From Spirosoma taeanense (lineage in GTDB: Bacteria; Bacteroidota; Bacteroidia; Cytophagales; Spirosomataceae), in contig NZ_CP053435.1 in NCBI RefSeq assembly GCF_013127955.1, positions 62,001 through 126,000 of the forward strand: a stretch of DNA of 64,000 bases, written 5' to 3'. A model generated the notes under the pieces. The model searched no databases and was not told where the DNA came from. It was given only the letters and a program-made list of their open reading frames with translations. Numbering within the stretch: the first letter of the stretch is position 1; each line of letters opens with the position of its first letter. Position numbers and translations under genes: made by a program. This document shows positions 19,477-28,263 of the stretch, piece by piece.

Positions 19477-19875
19477 ATGAATACAGATCCAATAGCAGAT
19501 TTTTTGACTCGCGTCAGAAACGCTATCCGGGCTAAGCACCGGGTTGTGGAGATCCCTGCTTCCAATATTAAGAAAGAGATTACCAAAGTGTTGTACGACA
19601 AAGGGTACATCCAGAACTATAAGTTCGACGATAGCACCCCGCAGGGCATCATTAAAATTGCTCTAAAGTATAACCCAACAACGAAGCAATCAGCCATCGT
19701 TGATCTGCAACGTATCAGTCGGCCTGGTCTGCGTCAGTACCGGGGTGCTGATCACCTGCCGCGTATTTACAACGGTCTGGGTGTTGCCATCATTTCTACC
19801 TCGAAAGGTGTAATGACGGACAAAGAAGCGAAGACACTGAACGTCGGTGGTGAGGTATTGTGCTACGTATATTAA
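19477..19875 (+). CDS. rpsH: Ribosomal protein S8
   Basis: 132 residues. S8 binds the central domain of 16S rRNA; in E. coli it represses the spc operon at rplE. DPIADFLTRVRNAIRAKH at the start and ISTSKGVMTDKEAKTLNVGGEVLCYVY at the end are typical. A 90-bp gap with a promoter-like box precedes it. Confidence 0.98.
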   Translation: MNTDPIADFLTRVRNAIRAKHRVVEIPASNIKKEITKVLYDKGYIQNYKFDDSTPQGIIKIALKYNPTTKQSAIVDLQRISRPGLRQYRGADHLPRIYNGLGVAIISTSKGVMTDKEAKTLNVGGEVLCYVY

Positions 19876-19888
19876 ACCGAACTGAACG

Positions 19889-20446
19889 ATGTCACGCATA
19901 GGTAAGAAACCCATCACCCTGCCCAGCAACGTAACGTTGTCCGTCGACGACCAGAATGTTATTACGGTGAAAGGGCCAAAAGGCACCCTGACCCAGACGG
20001 TTGATCCGGATATTTTGGTAGCTGTTGAAGATGGTCAGATTCAGGTAACGCGTCCCACGGAGCAAAAGCGTCATAAAGCGCTGCATGGCCTTTACCGTTC
20101 GTTGGTTAACAACATGGTAATGGGCGTAAGCGAAGGCTTTAAACTTGATCTTGAGGTAATCGGGGTTGGTTATAAAGCGTCTGTTGCTAATAACATTCTT
20201 GAACTGCAGCTCGGCTACTCGCACAATGTGTACGTTGCCGTTCCGTCGGAAATTAAAGTAACAGCCGTTACTGAAAAAGGTCAGAATCCGAAAGTTTATC
20301 TGGAGGGGTCAGACAAACAGCTTCTTGGCGATGTAGCAGCTAAAATTCGTTCGCTACGTAAAGTTGAGCCGTATAAAGGCAAAGGTATCCGTTTTGTTGG
20401 TGAGCAGGTTCGCCGGAAAGCTGGTAAGTCTTCGTCTAAAAAATAA
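19889..20446 (+). CDS. rplF: Ribosomal protein L6
   Basis: 185 residues. A two-domain 50S protein near the factor-binding site. SRIGKKPITLPSNV at the start and VRSLRKVEPYKGKGIRFVGE-like C-terminal motif (IRSLRKVEPYKGKGIRFVGE) are present. It is followed by an unusual 112-bp structured gap before rplR. Confidence 0.98.
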   Translation: MSRIGKKPITLPSNVTLSVDDQNVITVKGPKGTLTQTVDPDILVAVEDGQIQVTRPTEQKRHKALHGLYRSLVNNMVMGVSEGFKLDLEVIGVGYKASVANNILELQLGYSHNVYVAVPSEIKVTAVTEKGQNPKVYLEGSDKQLLGDVAAKIRSLRKVEPYKGKGIRFVGEQVRRKAGKSSSKK

Positions 20447-20457
20447 AGTCGTTGGAA

Positions 20458-20525
20458 TGTCATTGACCGTCTTTAAGTGGTTTACTACTGATGACGGTCG
20501 ATGGCCACAATGGCAGTCAATGACA
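20458..20525 (+). promoter_or_regulatory. Candidate three-way-junction RNA between rplF and rplR
   Basis: TGTCATTGAC (20458-20467) pairs perfectly with GTCAATGACA (20516-20525). Inside it, CGTC (20468-20471) pairs with GACG (20493-20496), and GCCA-caa-TGGC (20504-20514) forms a second hairpin, giving a closed stem with two branches. It occupies the only sizeable gap in this part of the spc operon. No T-tract follows, so a protein-binding or processing element is more likely than a terminator. Confidence 0.5.
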
Positions 20526-20558
20526 ATTTAAACGCCTATTTGGTCGGAATCAAATAAC

Positions 20559-20912
20559 ATGGCAACGAATAAACAAGAAAGAAGACAGCGGATTAAGTTT
20601 GGCATTCGGGCAAAAGTGTCTGGAACGGCCGAACGCCCTCGTCTGTCGGTATTTCGCTCAAACAAAGCGATCTACGCCCAGCTCATCGACGACGTAGCGG
20701 GTAATACACTGGCTGCTGCATCATCAGTTGAGATGAAGAGCGAATTAGAAGGCAACACGGTTGAAACGGCGAAAAAAGTCGGGCAGCGGTTAGCCGAGAA
20801 AGCTAAAGCCAAGAACATTGACTCTGTCGTGTTCGACCGTAATGGCTATCTGTACCACGGTAAAGTAAAAGCACTGGCCGATGCAGCCCGCGAGGGTGGC
20901 CTTAAGTTCTAA
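20559..20912 (+). CDS. rplR: Ribosomal protein L18
   Basis: 117 residues. A 5S rRNA-binding protein of the central protuberance. The [24 protein letters not shown] core and the C-terminal [26 protein letters not shown] are diagnostic. It is preceded by the structured gap and followed by rpsE after 3 bp. Confidence 0.98.
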   Translation: MATNKQERRQRIKFGIRAKVSGTAERPRLSVFRSNKAIYAQLIDDVAGNTLAAASSVEMKSELEGNTVETAKKVGQRLAEKAKAKNIDSVVFDRNGYLYHGKVKALADAAREGGLKF

Positions 20913-20915
20913 ACA

Positions 20916-21434
20916 ATGAACACGAACGCAGCAAGACCGACAAAATTTAACGAAGCCGACCTGAAAGAAAAGGTGGTGGCCATCAACCGCGTAGCGAAGG
21001 TGGTAAAAGGTGGTCGCCGGTTCAGTTTCTCGGCCATTGTCGTCGTCGGCGACGGTAACGGTGTCGTAGGATACGGACTTGGAAAAGCAAATGAAGTAAC
21101 TGACGCTATTGCAAAAGGAGTAGAAGACGCCAAGAAAAACCTGGTGCAGATTCCGCTGCTGAAGCGCACGGTTCCCCACGAAATGGAAGGTAAATTCAGC
21201 GGTGGCTTTGTTCTGCTGAAGCCAGCAGCTCCGGGTACGGGCCTAATTGCCGGTGGTGCTATGAGGGCCGTTCTTGAATCGGCTGGCATACACGATATCC
21301 TGGCGAAATCCAAGGGCTCATCGAACCCTCACAACGTAGTAAAAGCAACGCTTGATGCGTTACTGAAAATGCGTTTACCTCATCAGGTTGCTTTTCAGCG
21401 GCAGATCAGCGTAGCGAAAGTATTCAACGGTTAA
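20916..21434 (+). CDS. rpsE: Ribosomal protein S5
   Basis: 172 residues. S5 affects decoding accuracy and, with S3 and S4, the mRNA entry helicase. The double-stranded RNA-binding N-domain ([20 protein letters not shown]) and [19 protein letters not shown] are conserved, as is [20 protein letters not shown]. Confidence 0.98.
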   Translation: MNTNAARPTKFNEADLKEKVVAINRVAKVVKGGRRFSFSAIVVVGDGNGVVGYGLGKANEVTDAIAKGVEDAKKNLVQIPLLKRTVPHEMEGKFSGGFVLLKPAAPGTGLIAGGAMRAVLESAGIHDILAKSKGSSNPHNVVKATLDALLKMRLPHQVAFQRQISVAKVFNG

Positions 21435-21452
21435 TTAACAGGAGCAACAGAC

Positions 21453-21632
21453 ATGGCACGAGTACGTATCACGCAGGTCAGAAGCACCATTGACCGTCCG
21501 CAAGTACAAAAGAATGCAATCAAGTCGTTAGGCTTGGGCAAAATCAACCGCAGTGTCGAGGTTGAATACACCGACGCAATGAAAGGTGCTATTGCAAAAG
21601 TGCAGCATTTAGTAAAGGTTGAAGAAATTTAA
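21453..21632 (+). CDS. rpmD: Ribosomal protein L30
   Basis: 59 residues, MARVRITQVRSTIDRP at the start and AIAKVQHLVKVEEI at the end. A small 50S protein. The motif QVQKNAIKSLGLGKINRSVE matches the family. The gene sits in its canonical place between rpsE (18 bp upstream) and rplO. Confidence 0.95.
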   Translation: MARVRITQVRSTIDRPQVQKNAIKSLGLGKINRSVEVEYTDAMKGAIAKVQHLVKVEEI

Positions 21633-21633
21633 G

Positions 21634-21715
21634 TATCTTTGCGATTCTTTTGGCCTTCTGACCGCCGTAAAAAATATTTATGGCTGTTTTGAGGGGCCAA
21701 AAGAATCATCTTTTT
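21634..21715 (+). promoter_or_regulatory. Promoter-like box and long hairpin in the rplO leader
   Basis: TATCTTTG (21634-21641) matches the -7 box, though no good -33 element is visible at the right distance. Immediately after it, GATTCTTTTGGCC (21643-21655) is perfectly complementary over 13 bp to GGCCAAAAGAATC (21695-21707), followed by atcTTTTT. It ends 20 nt before the rplO ATG at 21728. It can be read as an attenuator or a protein-binding leader for rplO-secY-map. Confidence 0.55.
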
Positions 21716-21727
21716 AACTATACAGCA

Positions 21728-22204
21728 ATGAATTTAAGCAACCTTAGACCGGCAAAAGGTTCCGTCAGAGAGCGCAAGCGAGTCGGACGCGGGCAAGGCT
21801 CTGGTATGGGCGGTACGTCCACCCGGGGTCACAAAGGAGCGCAGTCGCGTTCCGGTTACAGCCGCAAGACCCACTTTGAGGGTGGTCAGATGCCGCTGCA
21901 GCGTCGAGTACCGAAATTCGGTTTCAAGAACATCAACCGCGTCGAGTACAAACCTCTCAACTTGGATTCTATCCAGGCTTTAGTTGATGAAACGAAAGCT
22001 ACGGTGGTAGATATGGACTTTATGCTCCAGCATGGCCTGGTCAGCAAGAAAGACCTTGTAAAAGTTTTGAGTCGGGGTGAATTAACGTCTGCCGTTGAAA
22101 TTCACGCCCATGCTTTCTCAACCAGTGCGAAAGAAGCCATTGAGAAAGCCGGTGGTAAGGCAATTGTGCCTACCCGGGAAGCGAAAGAGGAATCAGCGAA
22201 CTAA
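21728..22204 (+). CDS. rplO: Ribosomal protein L15
   Basis: 158 residues from the ATG at 21728; an upstream ATG at 21680 would add 16 residues inside the hairpin loop and is unlikely. L15 is a late-assembly 50S protein. MNLSNLRPAKGSVRERKRVG and GQGSGMGGTSTRGHKGAQSR are diagnostic. Confidence 0.97.
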   Translation: MNLSNLRPAKGSVRERKRVGRGQGSGMGGTSTRGHKGAQSRSGYSRKTHFEGGQMPLQRRVPKFGFKNINRVEYKPLNLDSIQALVDETKATVVDMDFMLQHGLVSKKDLVKVLSRGELTSAVEIHAHAFSTSAKEAIEKAGGKAIVPTREAKEESAN

Positions 22205-22237
22205 TCGTGTGAGCGCGGCATTAGCCGACCTACTTGT

Positions 22238-23554
22238 ATGAACCGACTCATCACCACGTTTAAAAATATTTTTGCAATTGACGAGTTGCGGAGTCGAATC
22301 CTCAACACGCTGTTGTTTATTACGGCGTTTCGTCTTGGTTCGGCTATTGTGCTACCGGGCGTTGATCCTAACAAGCTAAACCTGAATCCGCAGGGGCTGC
22401 TTGGTCTGTTAGACACCTTTCTGGGTGGTGCATTCAGCAAAGCGTCAATTTTTGCATTAGGCATCATGCCGTACATTTCGGCATCGATTGCTATTCAGCT
22501 GCTTACACTCGCTTTGCCTTACTTCCAGAAAATGCAGAAGGAAGGTGAGTCGGGTCGGAAACGGTTAAATCAGATCACGCGGGTACTTACCATTGGGGTA
22601 ACAGCTGTACAGGCGATTACGTATATCCGTACGACAATTCCACAGGAGGCATTGCTAATTGATCGGGGCCTGTTTACGGTTTCTTCACTGTTTATCCTGA
22701 CGTCGGGTACCATCTTTTGTATGTGGCTCGGCGAACGGATTACGGATAAAGGCATCGGTAATGGTATTTCCATGATCATTATGATCGGGATTGTATCACG
22801 GCTACCAGGCGCTATTTATGGTGAAGCTCTATCACGCGGTACATCACAGATTCTGGTTTTTGTTCTGGAGTTAGTAGCGCTCTATTTTGTAGTTATGGGT
22901 GCTGTTGTGCTGACGCAGGCGGTTCGTCGGATTCCGATTCAGTACGCAAAGCAGGTTATTGGTAATAAAGTAGTAGGCGGTCAACGGCAGTATCTGCCGC
23001 TCAAGTTAAACGCTGCTGGCGTAATGCCGATCATCTTCGCTCAGGCCCTGATGTTTATTCCGACGTATCTGGCAGGGCTTTTTGCTGAAAAAAGTGATTT
23101 TGCCGCTAGTGTTCAGAACGCTTTTCAAAGCTATACGACCTGGCAGTATAATCTGCTGTTTGCCCTGCTGATCATCGTTTTCACGTTCTTCTACACAGCT
23201 ATATCTGTCAATCCAACGCAGATTGCTGATGATATGAAGCGGAGTGGCGGGTTTATCCCGGGCGTAAAACCTGGTATTCAGACCTCTGAATACATTGGAA
23301 CGGTATTAGACCGCATTACCTTACCCGGTGCTATTATGTTGGCTATCGTAGCCATACTACCAGCCATCGCGAACCTCTTGGGAATGACCAGTGGCTTTGC
23401 TCAGTTCTTCGGCGGTACATCACTGCTGATTATGGTTGGGGTGGTGCTGGATACGTTGCAACAGGTAGAAAGCTATTTGCTAATGCGTCGGTACGAAGGA
23501 TTAATGAAGTCTGGTCGCGTACAGGGTCGAACCAACGAAACGGTAGCAGCCTAA
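22238..23554 (+). CDS. secY: Preprotein translocase subunit SecY
   Basis: 438 residues with ten predicted transmembrane helices. It forms the protein-conducting channel of the Sec translocon with SecE and SecG. Signatures include LDTFLGGAFSKASIFALGIMPYISASI in the N-half (a split is needed here: LGGAFSKASIFALGIMPYI), GIGNGISMIIMIGIVSRLP, and RSGGFIPGVKPG in the C-half. It is in its usual place after rplO and is essential. Cargo proteins elsewhere in the window (S8, DUF481, lipoproteins) would use it. Confidence 0.98.
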   Translation: MNRLITTFKNIFAIDELRSRILNTLLFITAFRLGSAIVLPGVDPNKLNLNPQGLLGLLDTFLGGAFSKASIFALGIMPYISASIAIQLLTLALPYFQKMQKEGESGRKRLNQITRVLTIGVTAVQAITYIRTTIPQEALLIDRGLFTVSSLFILTSGTIFCMWLGERITDKGIGNGISMIIMIGIVSRLPGAIYGEALSRGTSQILVFVLELVALYFVVMGAVVLTQAVRRIPIQYAKQVIGNKVVGGQRQYLPLKLNAAGVMPIIFAQALMFIPTYLAGLFAEKSDFAASVQNAFQSYTTWQYNLLFALLIIVFTFFYTAISVNPTQIADDMKRSGGFIPGVKPGIQTSEYIGTVLDRITLPGAIMLAIVAILPAIANLLGMTSGFAQFFGGTSLLIMVGVVLDTLQQVESYLLMRRYEGLMKSGRVQGRTNETVAA

Positions 23555-23559
23555 GTAAA

Positions 23560-24399
23560 ATGGCCGGTTCGGATAAAAAAGATAAGATGATTTTTATCAG
23601 GAGCGATGAAGAAATCGCCCTGATAAAAATCAGCGCGCAGTTGCTTGGAAAAGCTCATGCCGAAGTAGCAAAGTTAATTCGGCCCGGGGTTATGACTAAG
23701 GAACTTGATATAGTAGCCGAAACGTTTATTAAAGATAATGGTGGCTACCCATCTTTCTTAGGTTTTAATAAATTTCCGGCTTCTCTCTGTATCTCTGTTA
23801 ATGATGTAGTTGTTCACGGTTTTCCAAGCCGTTATGAGCTTCGTGATGGGGATATAATCTCGGTGGACTGCGGGGTAAAGTTAAACGGTTATCATAGTGA
23901 TAGCGCTTACACTTACCCGGTCGGCGAAGTAGCGCCGGCTGTACGTCGGTTACTAGCCCGGACCAAAGAGTCAGTTTACATCGGCGCTGAGAAAGCTGTT
24001 GATGGCAACCGGGTTGGTGATATTGGTTATGCCATTCAGACTTATACCGAAAAGTTTGGCTATTCAGTAGTTCGGGAACTGGTAGGTCATGGCGTTGGTC
24101 AGGATCTGCATGAAGCGCCTGAAGTGCCTAATTACGGTAAGCGGGGACAGGGTCCCAAGTTGCGGGAGGGTATGGTGCTGGCGATTGAGCCGATGATCAA
24201 CTTCGGTAAGAAAGGCATTACGCAAGACCGCGACGGCTGGACAATCCGAACAGTTGACCGTAAACCGTCAGCGCACTTCGAGCATACAGTAGCTGTGCGA
24301 AAAGGTAAGGCTGAGATTCTGACAACCTTTGAATACATTGAGGCAGTCACCGCGAACACGAGCCTGATGGTTGACACACAAGAACTGATGGCCGCATAA
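23560..24399 (+). CDS. map: Methionine aminopeptidase, type I
   Basis: 279 residues. It removes the initiator Met from nascent proteins. The five metal ligands of the pita-bread fold are visible in order: Asp in [15 protein letters not shown] (both Asp), His in [13 protein letters not shown], Glu in [10 protein letters not shown], and Glu in HFEHTVAV. The N-terminal part is slightly extended. It starts 5 bp after secY and is followed by infA after 7 bp. Confidence 0.97.
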   Translation: MAGSDKKDKMIFIRSDEEIALIKISAQLLGKAHAEVAKLIRPGVMTKELDIVAETFIKDNGGYPSFLGFNKFPASLCISVNDVVVHGFPSRYELRDGDIISVDCGVKLNGYHSDSAYTYPVGEVAPAVRRLLARTKESVYIGAEKAVDGNRVGDIGYAIQTYTEKFGYSVVRELVGHGVGQDLHEAPEVPNYGKRGQGPKLREGMVLAIEPMINFGKKGITQDRDGWTIRTVDRKPSAHFEHTVAVRKGKAEILTTFEYIEAVTANTSLMVDTQELMAA

Positions 24400-24406
24400 A
24401 GCGAAC

Positions 24407-24625
24407 ATGGCAAAGCAGAATTCTATAGAACAAGACGGTGTGATTTTGGAGGCATTATCGAATGCAATGTTTCGGGTCGAGTTGGCCAACAAGCATGAGG
24501 TTATTGCTCACATCTCTGGCAAAATGCGGATGAACTACATCAAAATTTTGCCCGGAGATCGCGTAAAGTTGGAGATGTCGCCTTATGATTTAAGTAAGGC
24601 GCGGATTGTGTATCGGTATAAATAA
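24407..24625 (+). CDS. infA: Translation initiation factor IF-1
   Basis: 72 residues, the standard length. An OB-fold protein that binds the 30S A site. It contains [31 protein letters not shown] and ends KARIVYRYK. Its place between map and rpmJ is usual in this phylum. Confidence 0.97.
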   Translation: MAKQNSIEQDGVILEALSNAMFRVELANKHEVIAHISGKMRMNYIKILPGDRVKLEMSPYDLSKARIVYRYK

Positions 24626-24701
24626 GTTCGTTTGCCTGTTCATTGGTGAATACAGTTTAATCGCAGTAAACCGTAAATAGGTAGTCAGACAACTAAACAA
24701 G

Positions 24702-24818
24702 ATGAAGGTTAAAGCGTCGATTAAAAAGCGCAGCGAAGACTGCATTGTGATCCGTCGGAAAGGGAAACTGTACGTGATCAACAAAAAGAATCCCCGTTAC
24801 AAACAAAGACAAGGCTAA
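24702..24818 (+). CDS. rpmJ: Ribosomal protein L36, zinc-free form
   Basis: 38 residues: [14 protein letters not shown] at the start, [20 protein letters not shown] in the middle. The zinc-binding form has three Cys and one His; here only Cys14 remains, so this is the zinc-free type. It begins 76 bp after infA and ends 2 bp before rpsM. Confidence 0.94.
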   Translation: MKVKASIKKRSEDCIVIRRKGKLYVINKKNPRYKQRQG

Positions 24819-24820
24819 GC

Positions 24821-25198
24821 ATGGCACGTATTGCAGGTGTTGATATTCCGGACAAGAAGCGTGGTGAAATTGCGCTGACATACATCTACGGCATTGGTCG
24901 TAGCCGGGCTAAAAAAATTCTGACCGACGCTGGTATCAGTGTTGATAAGAAAGCCAGTGAATGGTCAGACGATGAAGCCAGCGCAGTGCGTAACGCTATC
25001 TCGAACGAATACAAGGTAGAAGGCCAATTGCGTTCGGAAGTTCAGTTAAGCATCAAGCGGTTAATGGACATCGGTTGCTACCGGGGTCTGCGTCACCGGA
25101 AAGGGTTGCCTGTTCGTGGACAGCATACCAAAAACAACTCCCGTACCCGGAAAGGTAAGCGGAAGACTGTGGCTAACAAGAAGAAAGTCACCAAGTAA
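24821..25198 (+). CDS. rpsM: Ribosomal protein S13
   Basis: 125 residues. S13 contacts the P-site tRNA and bridges to the 50S subunit. [33 protein letters not shown] and [20 protein letters not shown] are diagnostic. It is followed by a 57-bp gap holding a strong hairpin. Confidence 0.98.
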   Translation: MARIAGVDIPDKKRGEIALTYIYGIGRSRAKKILTDAGISVDKKASEWSDDEASAVRNAISNEYKVEGQLRSEVQLSIKRLMDIGCYRGLRHRKGLPVRGQHTKNNSRTRKGKRKTVANKKKVTK

Positions 25199-25208
25199 TT
25201 AGTTTGAA

Positions 25209-25238
25209 GTTCATAGCTGTTGTGAAACAGCTATGAAC
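25209..25238 (+). promoter_or_regulatory. 13-bp GUGA-capped hairpin between rpsM and rpsK
   Basis: GTTCATAGCTGTT (25209-25221) and AACAGCTATGAAC (25226-25238) are perfectly complementary over 13 bp with a GTGA tetraloop. No T-tract follows, so it is not a simple terminator. It ends 17 nt before the rpsK ATG. Confidence 0.65.
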
Positions 25239-25255
25239 GTAAGGAACCAACAACA

Positions 25256-25651
25256 ATGGCTCAAGCAAAACGCAAAGACAAAGCGAAAAAGCGGGTGGTA
25301 GTCGTTGAACCCGTCGGTCAGGTACACATCCGGGCTACGTTCAACAACATCATCATTTCGATCACGAACATGAACGGTCAGGTTATTTCCTGGGCGTCGG
25401 CTGGTAAGATGGGCTTCCGTGGCTCCAAGAAAAACACGCCGTACGCTGCACAGACTGCCGCTCAGAACTGTGCTGCCGTAGCCCACGATCTGGGTATGCG
25501 TAAAGCCGAGGTATTCGTGAAAGGTCCGGGATCAGGTCGTGAATCGGCTATCCGTACCATTCAGAACTCGGGCATCGAAGTGACTACGATCCGTGACATT
25601 ACCCCGCTGCCGCACAATGGGTGCCGGCCGCCAAAGCGTCGTCGCGTATAA
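25256..25651 (+). CDS. rpsK: Ribosomal protein S11
   Basis: 131 residues. A 30S platform protein near the E site and Shine-Dalgarno helix. [36 protein letters not shown] and the end [15 protein letters not shown] are diagnostic. Confidence 0.98.
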   Translation: MAQAKRKDKAKKRVVVVEPVGQVHIRATFNNIIISITNMNGQVISWASAGKMGFRGSKKNTPYAAQTAAQNCAAVAHDLGMRKAEVFVKGPGSGRESAIRTIQNSGIEVTTIRDITPLPHNGCRPPKRRRV

Positions 25652-25730
25652 TCTACGGATGGCATGAATAGGGCCAGGCGACATTTGGTTGTGTCTGTCC
25701 GATGTTTCACAATTATTCATTCATTGAAGA

Positions 25731-26336
25731 ATGGCACGTTATATTGGGCCAAAAGCCAAAATTTCGCGCAAGTTCGGTGAGCCAATTCTTGGCCCCAGCA
25801 AAGCGCTTCAGAAAAAGAATTATGGACCGGGTATGCACGGTCGGGGCCGCAAGCGTAAGCAATCTGAATATGCGCTCCAACTGCTGGAAAAGCAGAAAGT
25901 AAAGTATACGTATGGCATTCTGGAACGCCAGTTCCGGGCCTTATTCCACCGGGCACAGGTTCGTGAAGGTATCACGGGTGAAAATCTGCTGAAGTTATGC
26001 GAAGCCCGGCTGGACAATACTGTTTACCGGTTAGGCATTGCTTCGTCGCGTCGAGCCGCCCGCCAGTTGGTGTCGCACAAGCACATTATTGTGGATGGCG
26101 AAGTCGTGAACATTCCTTCTTATTCACTGAAGCCAGGCCAGTTGATTGGCGTTCGTGAAAAGTCGAAGTCGCTCGAGGCAATTGCGTCAAGTCTGTCGGC
26201 CCGAAATACCAAGCGGTACAACTGGGTTGAATGGGACGGTCAGCAGATGACGGGTAAGTTTATCAGCTATCCTGAGCGCGACCAGATTCCTGAGAACTTC
26301 AACGAACAGGCCATCGTCGAATTGTATTCGAAGTAA
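25731..26336 (+). CDS. rpsD: Ribosomal protein S4
   Basis: 201 residues. A primary 16S-binding protein that organises the 5' domain. [18 protein letters not shown] at the start and the S4 RNA-binding domain [20 protein letters not shown] with [17 protein letters not shown] are present. In E. coli S4 represses the alpha operon. Here a 79-bp gap precedes and a 174-bp gap with hairpins follows. Confidence 0.98.
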   Translation: MARYIGPKAKISRKFGEPILGPSKALQKKNYGPGMHGRGRKRKQSEYALQLLEKQKVKYTYGILERQFRALFHRAQVREGITGENLLKLCEARLDNTVYRLGIASSRRAARQLVSHKHIIVDGEVVNIPSYSLKPGQLIGVREKSKSLEAIASSLSARNTKRYNWVEWDGQQMTGKFISYPERDQIPENFNEQAIVELYSK

Positions 26337-26510
26337 TCGAGCTGGCAGAACTCACCTGGGTTCTGCCGCCTTTACTATATATAGTTTGGCTGCCGTTTAT
26401 CAGTTATTTGACGACGCAATAAGTAGCCAAATGATTTGTAAATGGATAACCAAACAGCATTTGAGTCTTCACGTCAAGGCAGAGAACTGCTGTAAAACAA
26501 TACGAAACGT
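26337..26510 (+). promoter_or_regulatory. Structured leader of rpoA
   Basis: 174-bp gap. GGCAGAAC (26344-26351) pairs with GTTCTGCC (26360-26367), 8 bp with an 8-nt loop and only a weak T-run after. A second pair, TTTGGCT (26385-26391) with AGCCAAA (26425-26431), follows. They may slow or process the transcript between rpsD and rpoA. Confidence 0.45.
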
Positions 26511-27500
26511 ATGTCAATTTTAGCGTTCCAAATGCCCGACAAAGTCGTCGTGGAGAAAGCCGACGACTTTCACGGGGTATTTGAATTCAAACCCCTTGAA
26601 AAAGGATACGGTGTAACAATCGGTAATGCGCTTCGGCGAATACTGCTGTCATCGCTGGAAGGGTACGCCATCACAAGCGTGAAGTTCCCCGGTGTGTTAC
26701 ACGAGTTCTCATCCATCGAGGGCGTAGTTGAAGACGTGACGGAGATCATCCTGAATCTGAAAATGGTTCGGTTCAAGAAGATCAACGACATGGTTGATAA
26801 CAAGATTACGGTCAACATTAAGAAACAGTCTGTTCTTAAGGCCGGAGATATATCTAAGTTCTCGCCGTCGTTCGAGGTGCTGAATCCTGAGCTGGAAATC
26901 TGCCACATCGATGATACGCGGGATCTGGAAATGGAGATTTTTGTGGAGAAAGGCCGGGGCTATGTTCCGGCTGATGAACCACGGGCGAACGAACTGCCTT
27001 TTGGACATATTCCGATCGACGCCATTTATACGCCGATTAAGAATGTGAAATATAGCGTAGAGAACACACGGGTTGAACAAAAGACCGACTATGAACGGCT
27101 GCTGCTGGATATCGAAACTGATGGTTCGATTCATCCGGAAGAAGCTCTGAAAGGAGCGGCCTACATTCTGATTCAGCACTTTATGCTGTTCTCTGATCAG
27201 ACTATGACCTTCGAAACGGCTAAGCCGGAGGAGGAGAATGTTGTTGATGAGGAAGTACTGCATATGCGGAAACTTCTCAAAACATCACTGGCTGATCTTG
27301 ACTTATCTGTTCGGGCTTACAACTGTTTGAAATCAGCTGACGTCCGGACCCTAGGGGACCTTGTTCGGCTGGAGATTTCAGATATGATGAAGTTCCGCAA
27401 CTTTGGTAAGAAGTCGCTGACGGAGTTAGAGCAATTAGTTGCTGAAAAGAACCTGACGTTCGGTATGGACGTTGCAAAGTACAGATTAGACGAAGATTAG
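26511..27500 (+). CDS. rpoA: RNA polymerase subunit alpha
   Basis: 329 residues. Scaffold of RNA polymerase assembly. N-terminal dimerisation domain: [28 protein letters not shown]. The C-terminal DNA/activator-binding domain begins near residue 250 and contains [24 protein letters not shown] and [13 protein letters not shown]. In the alpha operon after rpsD, followed by rplQ. Confidence 0.99.
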   Translation: MSILAFQMPDKVVVEKADDFHGVFEFKPLEKGYGVTIGNALRRILLSSLEGYAITSVKFPGVLHEFSSIEGVVEDVTEIILNLKMVRFKKINDMVDNKITVNIKKQSVLKAGDISKFSPSFEVLNPELEICHIDDTRDLEMEIFVEKGRGYVPADEPRANELPFGHIPIDAIYTPIKNVKYSVENTRVEQKTDYERLLLDIETDGSIHPEEALKGAAYILIQHFMLFSDQTMTFETAKPEEENVVDEEVLHMRKLLKTSLADLDLSVRAYNCLKSADVRTLGDLVRLEISDMMKFRNFGKKSLTELEQLVAEKNLTFGMDVAKYRLDED

Positions 27501-27562
27501 TCGCCATTCGACTGAGCGGGTCAGTTGGGAAATTCGCCTGCCGGTTTTGAATACATAAAACA

Positions 27563-28180
27563 ATGAGACACGGTAAAAAAGATAACCACCTAAGCCGGAC
27601 GCACACGCACCGCGAAGCGATGTTGCAGAACATGGCGTCGTCGCTCATCCTGCACAAGCGGATCGAAACGACAGTAGCGAAGGCGAAAGAGCTTCGTAAA
27701 TTTGTGGAGCCAATCCTGACGCGGGCAAAAGACGACACCTTCCAGAATCGTCGGGTGGTGTTCCAGACACTGCACAATAAGGAGACGATGAAGGAACTGT
27801 TCGGAACAGTAGCCGATAAGATCGCTAACCGTCCGGGCGGGTACACGCGTATCATTAAGCTGGGCAATCGGCAGGGTGATAATGCAGAAACCTGTCTGAT
27901 CGAACTTGTTGATTTCAATGAAGTGCTGCTGGCAGCCGCTGCTGAAAAAGCTACGGCTACGACCAAGACTCGTCGGAGCCGCCGGGGTAGTGGTGCGCGC
28001 CAAACGACTGGAGCCGCTGCGACTGAGGAAACTGTACCAGCAGCTGCTACGGCTGCTGAGGCACCAGAGGCTGAAACCGCAGTAGAAGAAGCACCGGAAG
28101 CTGCGGTAACCGAGACGCCTTCTGATGAAGCGCCTGCAACGCCTGAAGCATCTGCTGACGAAGAAACGAAGCAGAGCTAA
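27563..28180 (+). CDS. rplQ: Ribosomal protein L17 with long acidic Ala-rich tail
   Basis: 205 residues. The L17 core ([20 protein letters not shown] to about residue 128, ending [12 protein letters not shown]) is typical. Residues 130-205 are a low-complexity tail, first basic ([14 protein letters not shown]) and then rich in Ala, Glu, Thr and Pro. Bacteroidota L17 is usually about 130-160 residues, so this tail is long. It ends the alpha operon, and a terminator follows. Confidence 0.97.
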   Translation: MRHGKKDNHLSRTHTHREAMLQNMASSLILHKRIETTVAKAKELRKFVEPILTRAKDDTFQNRRVVFQTLHNKETMKELFGTVADKIANRPGGYTRIIKLGNRQGDNAETCLIELVDFNEVLLAAAAEKATATTKTRRSRRGSGARQTTGAAATEETVPAAATAAEAPEAETAVEEAPEAAVTETPSDEAPATPEASADEETKQS

Positions 28181-28205
28181 TGCTGAAGTTGTTTTTCATA
28201 AAAAA

Positions 28206-28242
28206 TTGGGGTTAACCGTTAAGGGTTAGCCCTTTTTTTTAA
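28206..28242 (+). terminator. Terminator of the ribosomal cluster
   Basis: GGGGTTAACC-gttaag-GGTTAGCCC, an imperfect stem, followed by T8. It ends about 20 bp before carA. Confidence 0.8.
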
Positions 28243-28263
28243 TCTTTTCCTTATAACGCATCC

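Noticed and set aside
20458-20525. Terminator between rplF and rplR
   Set aside because: The strong pairing is not followed by a T-run, and rplR lies 33 bp downstream in the same operon.
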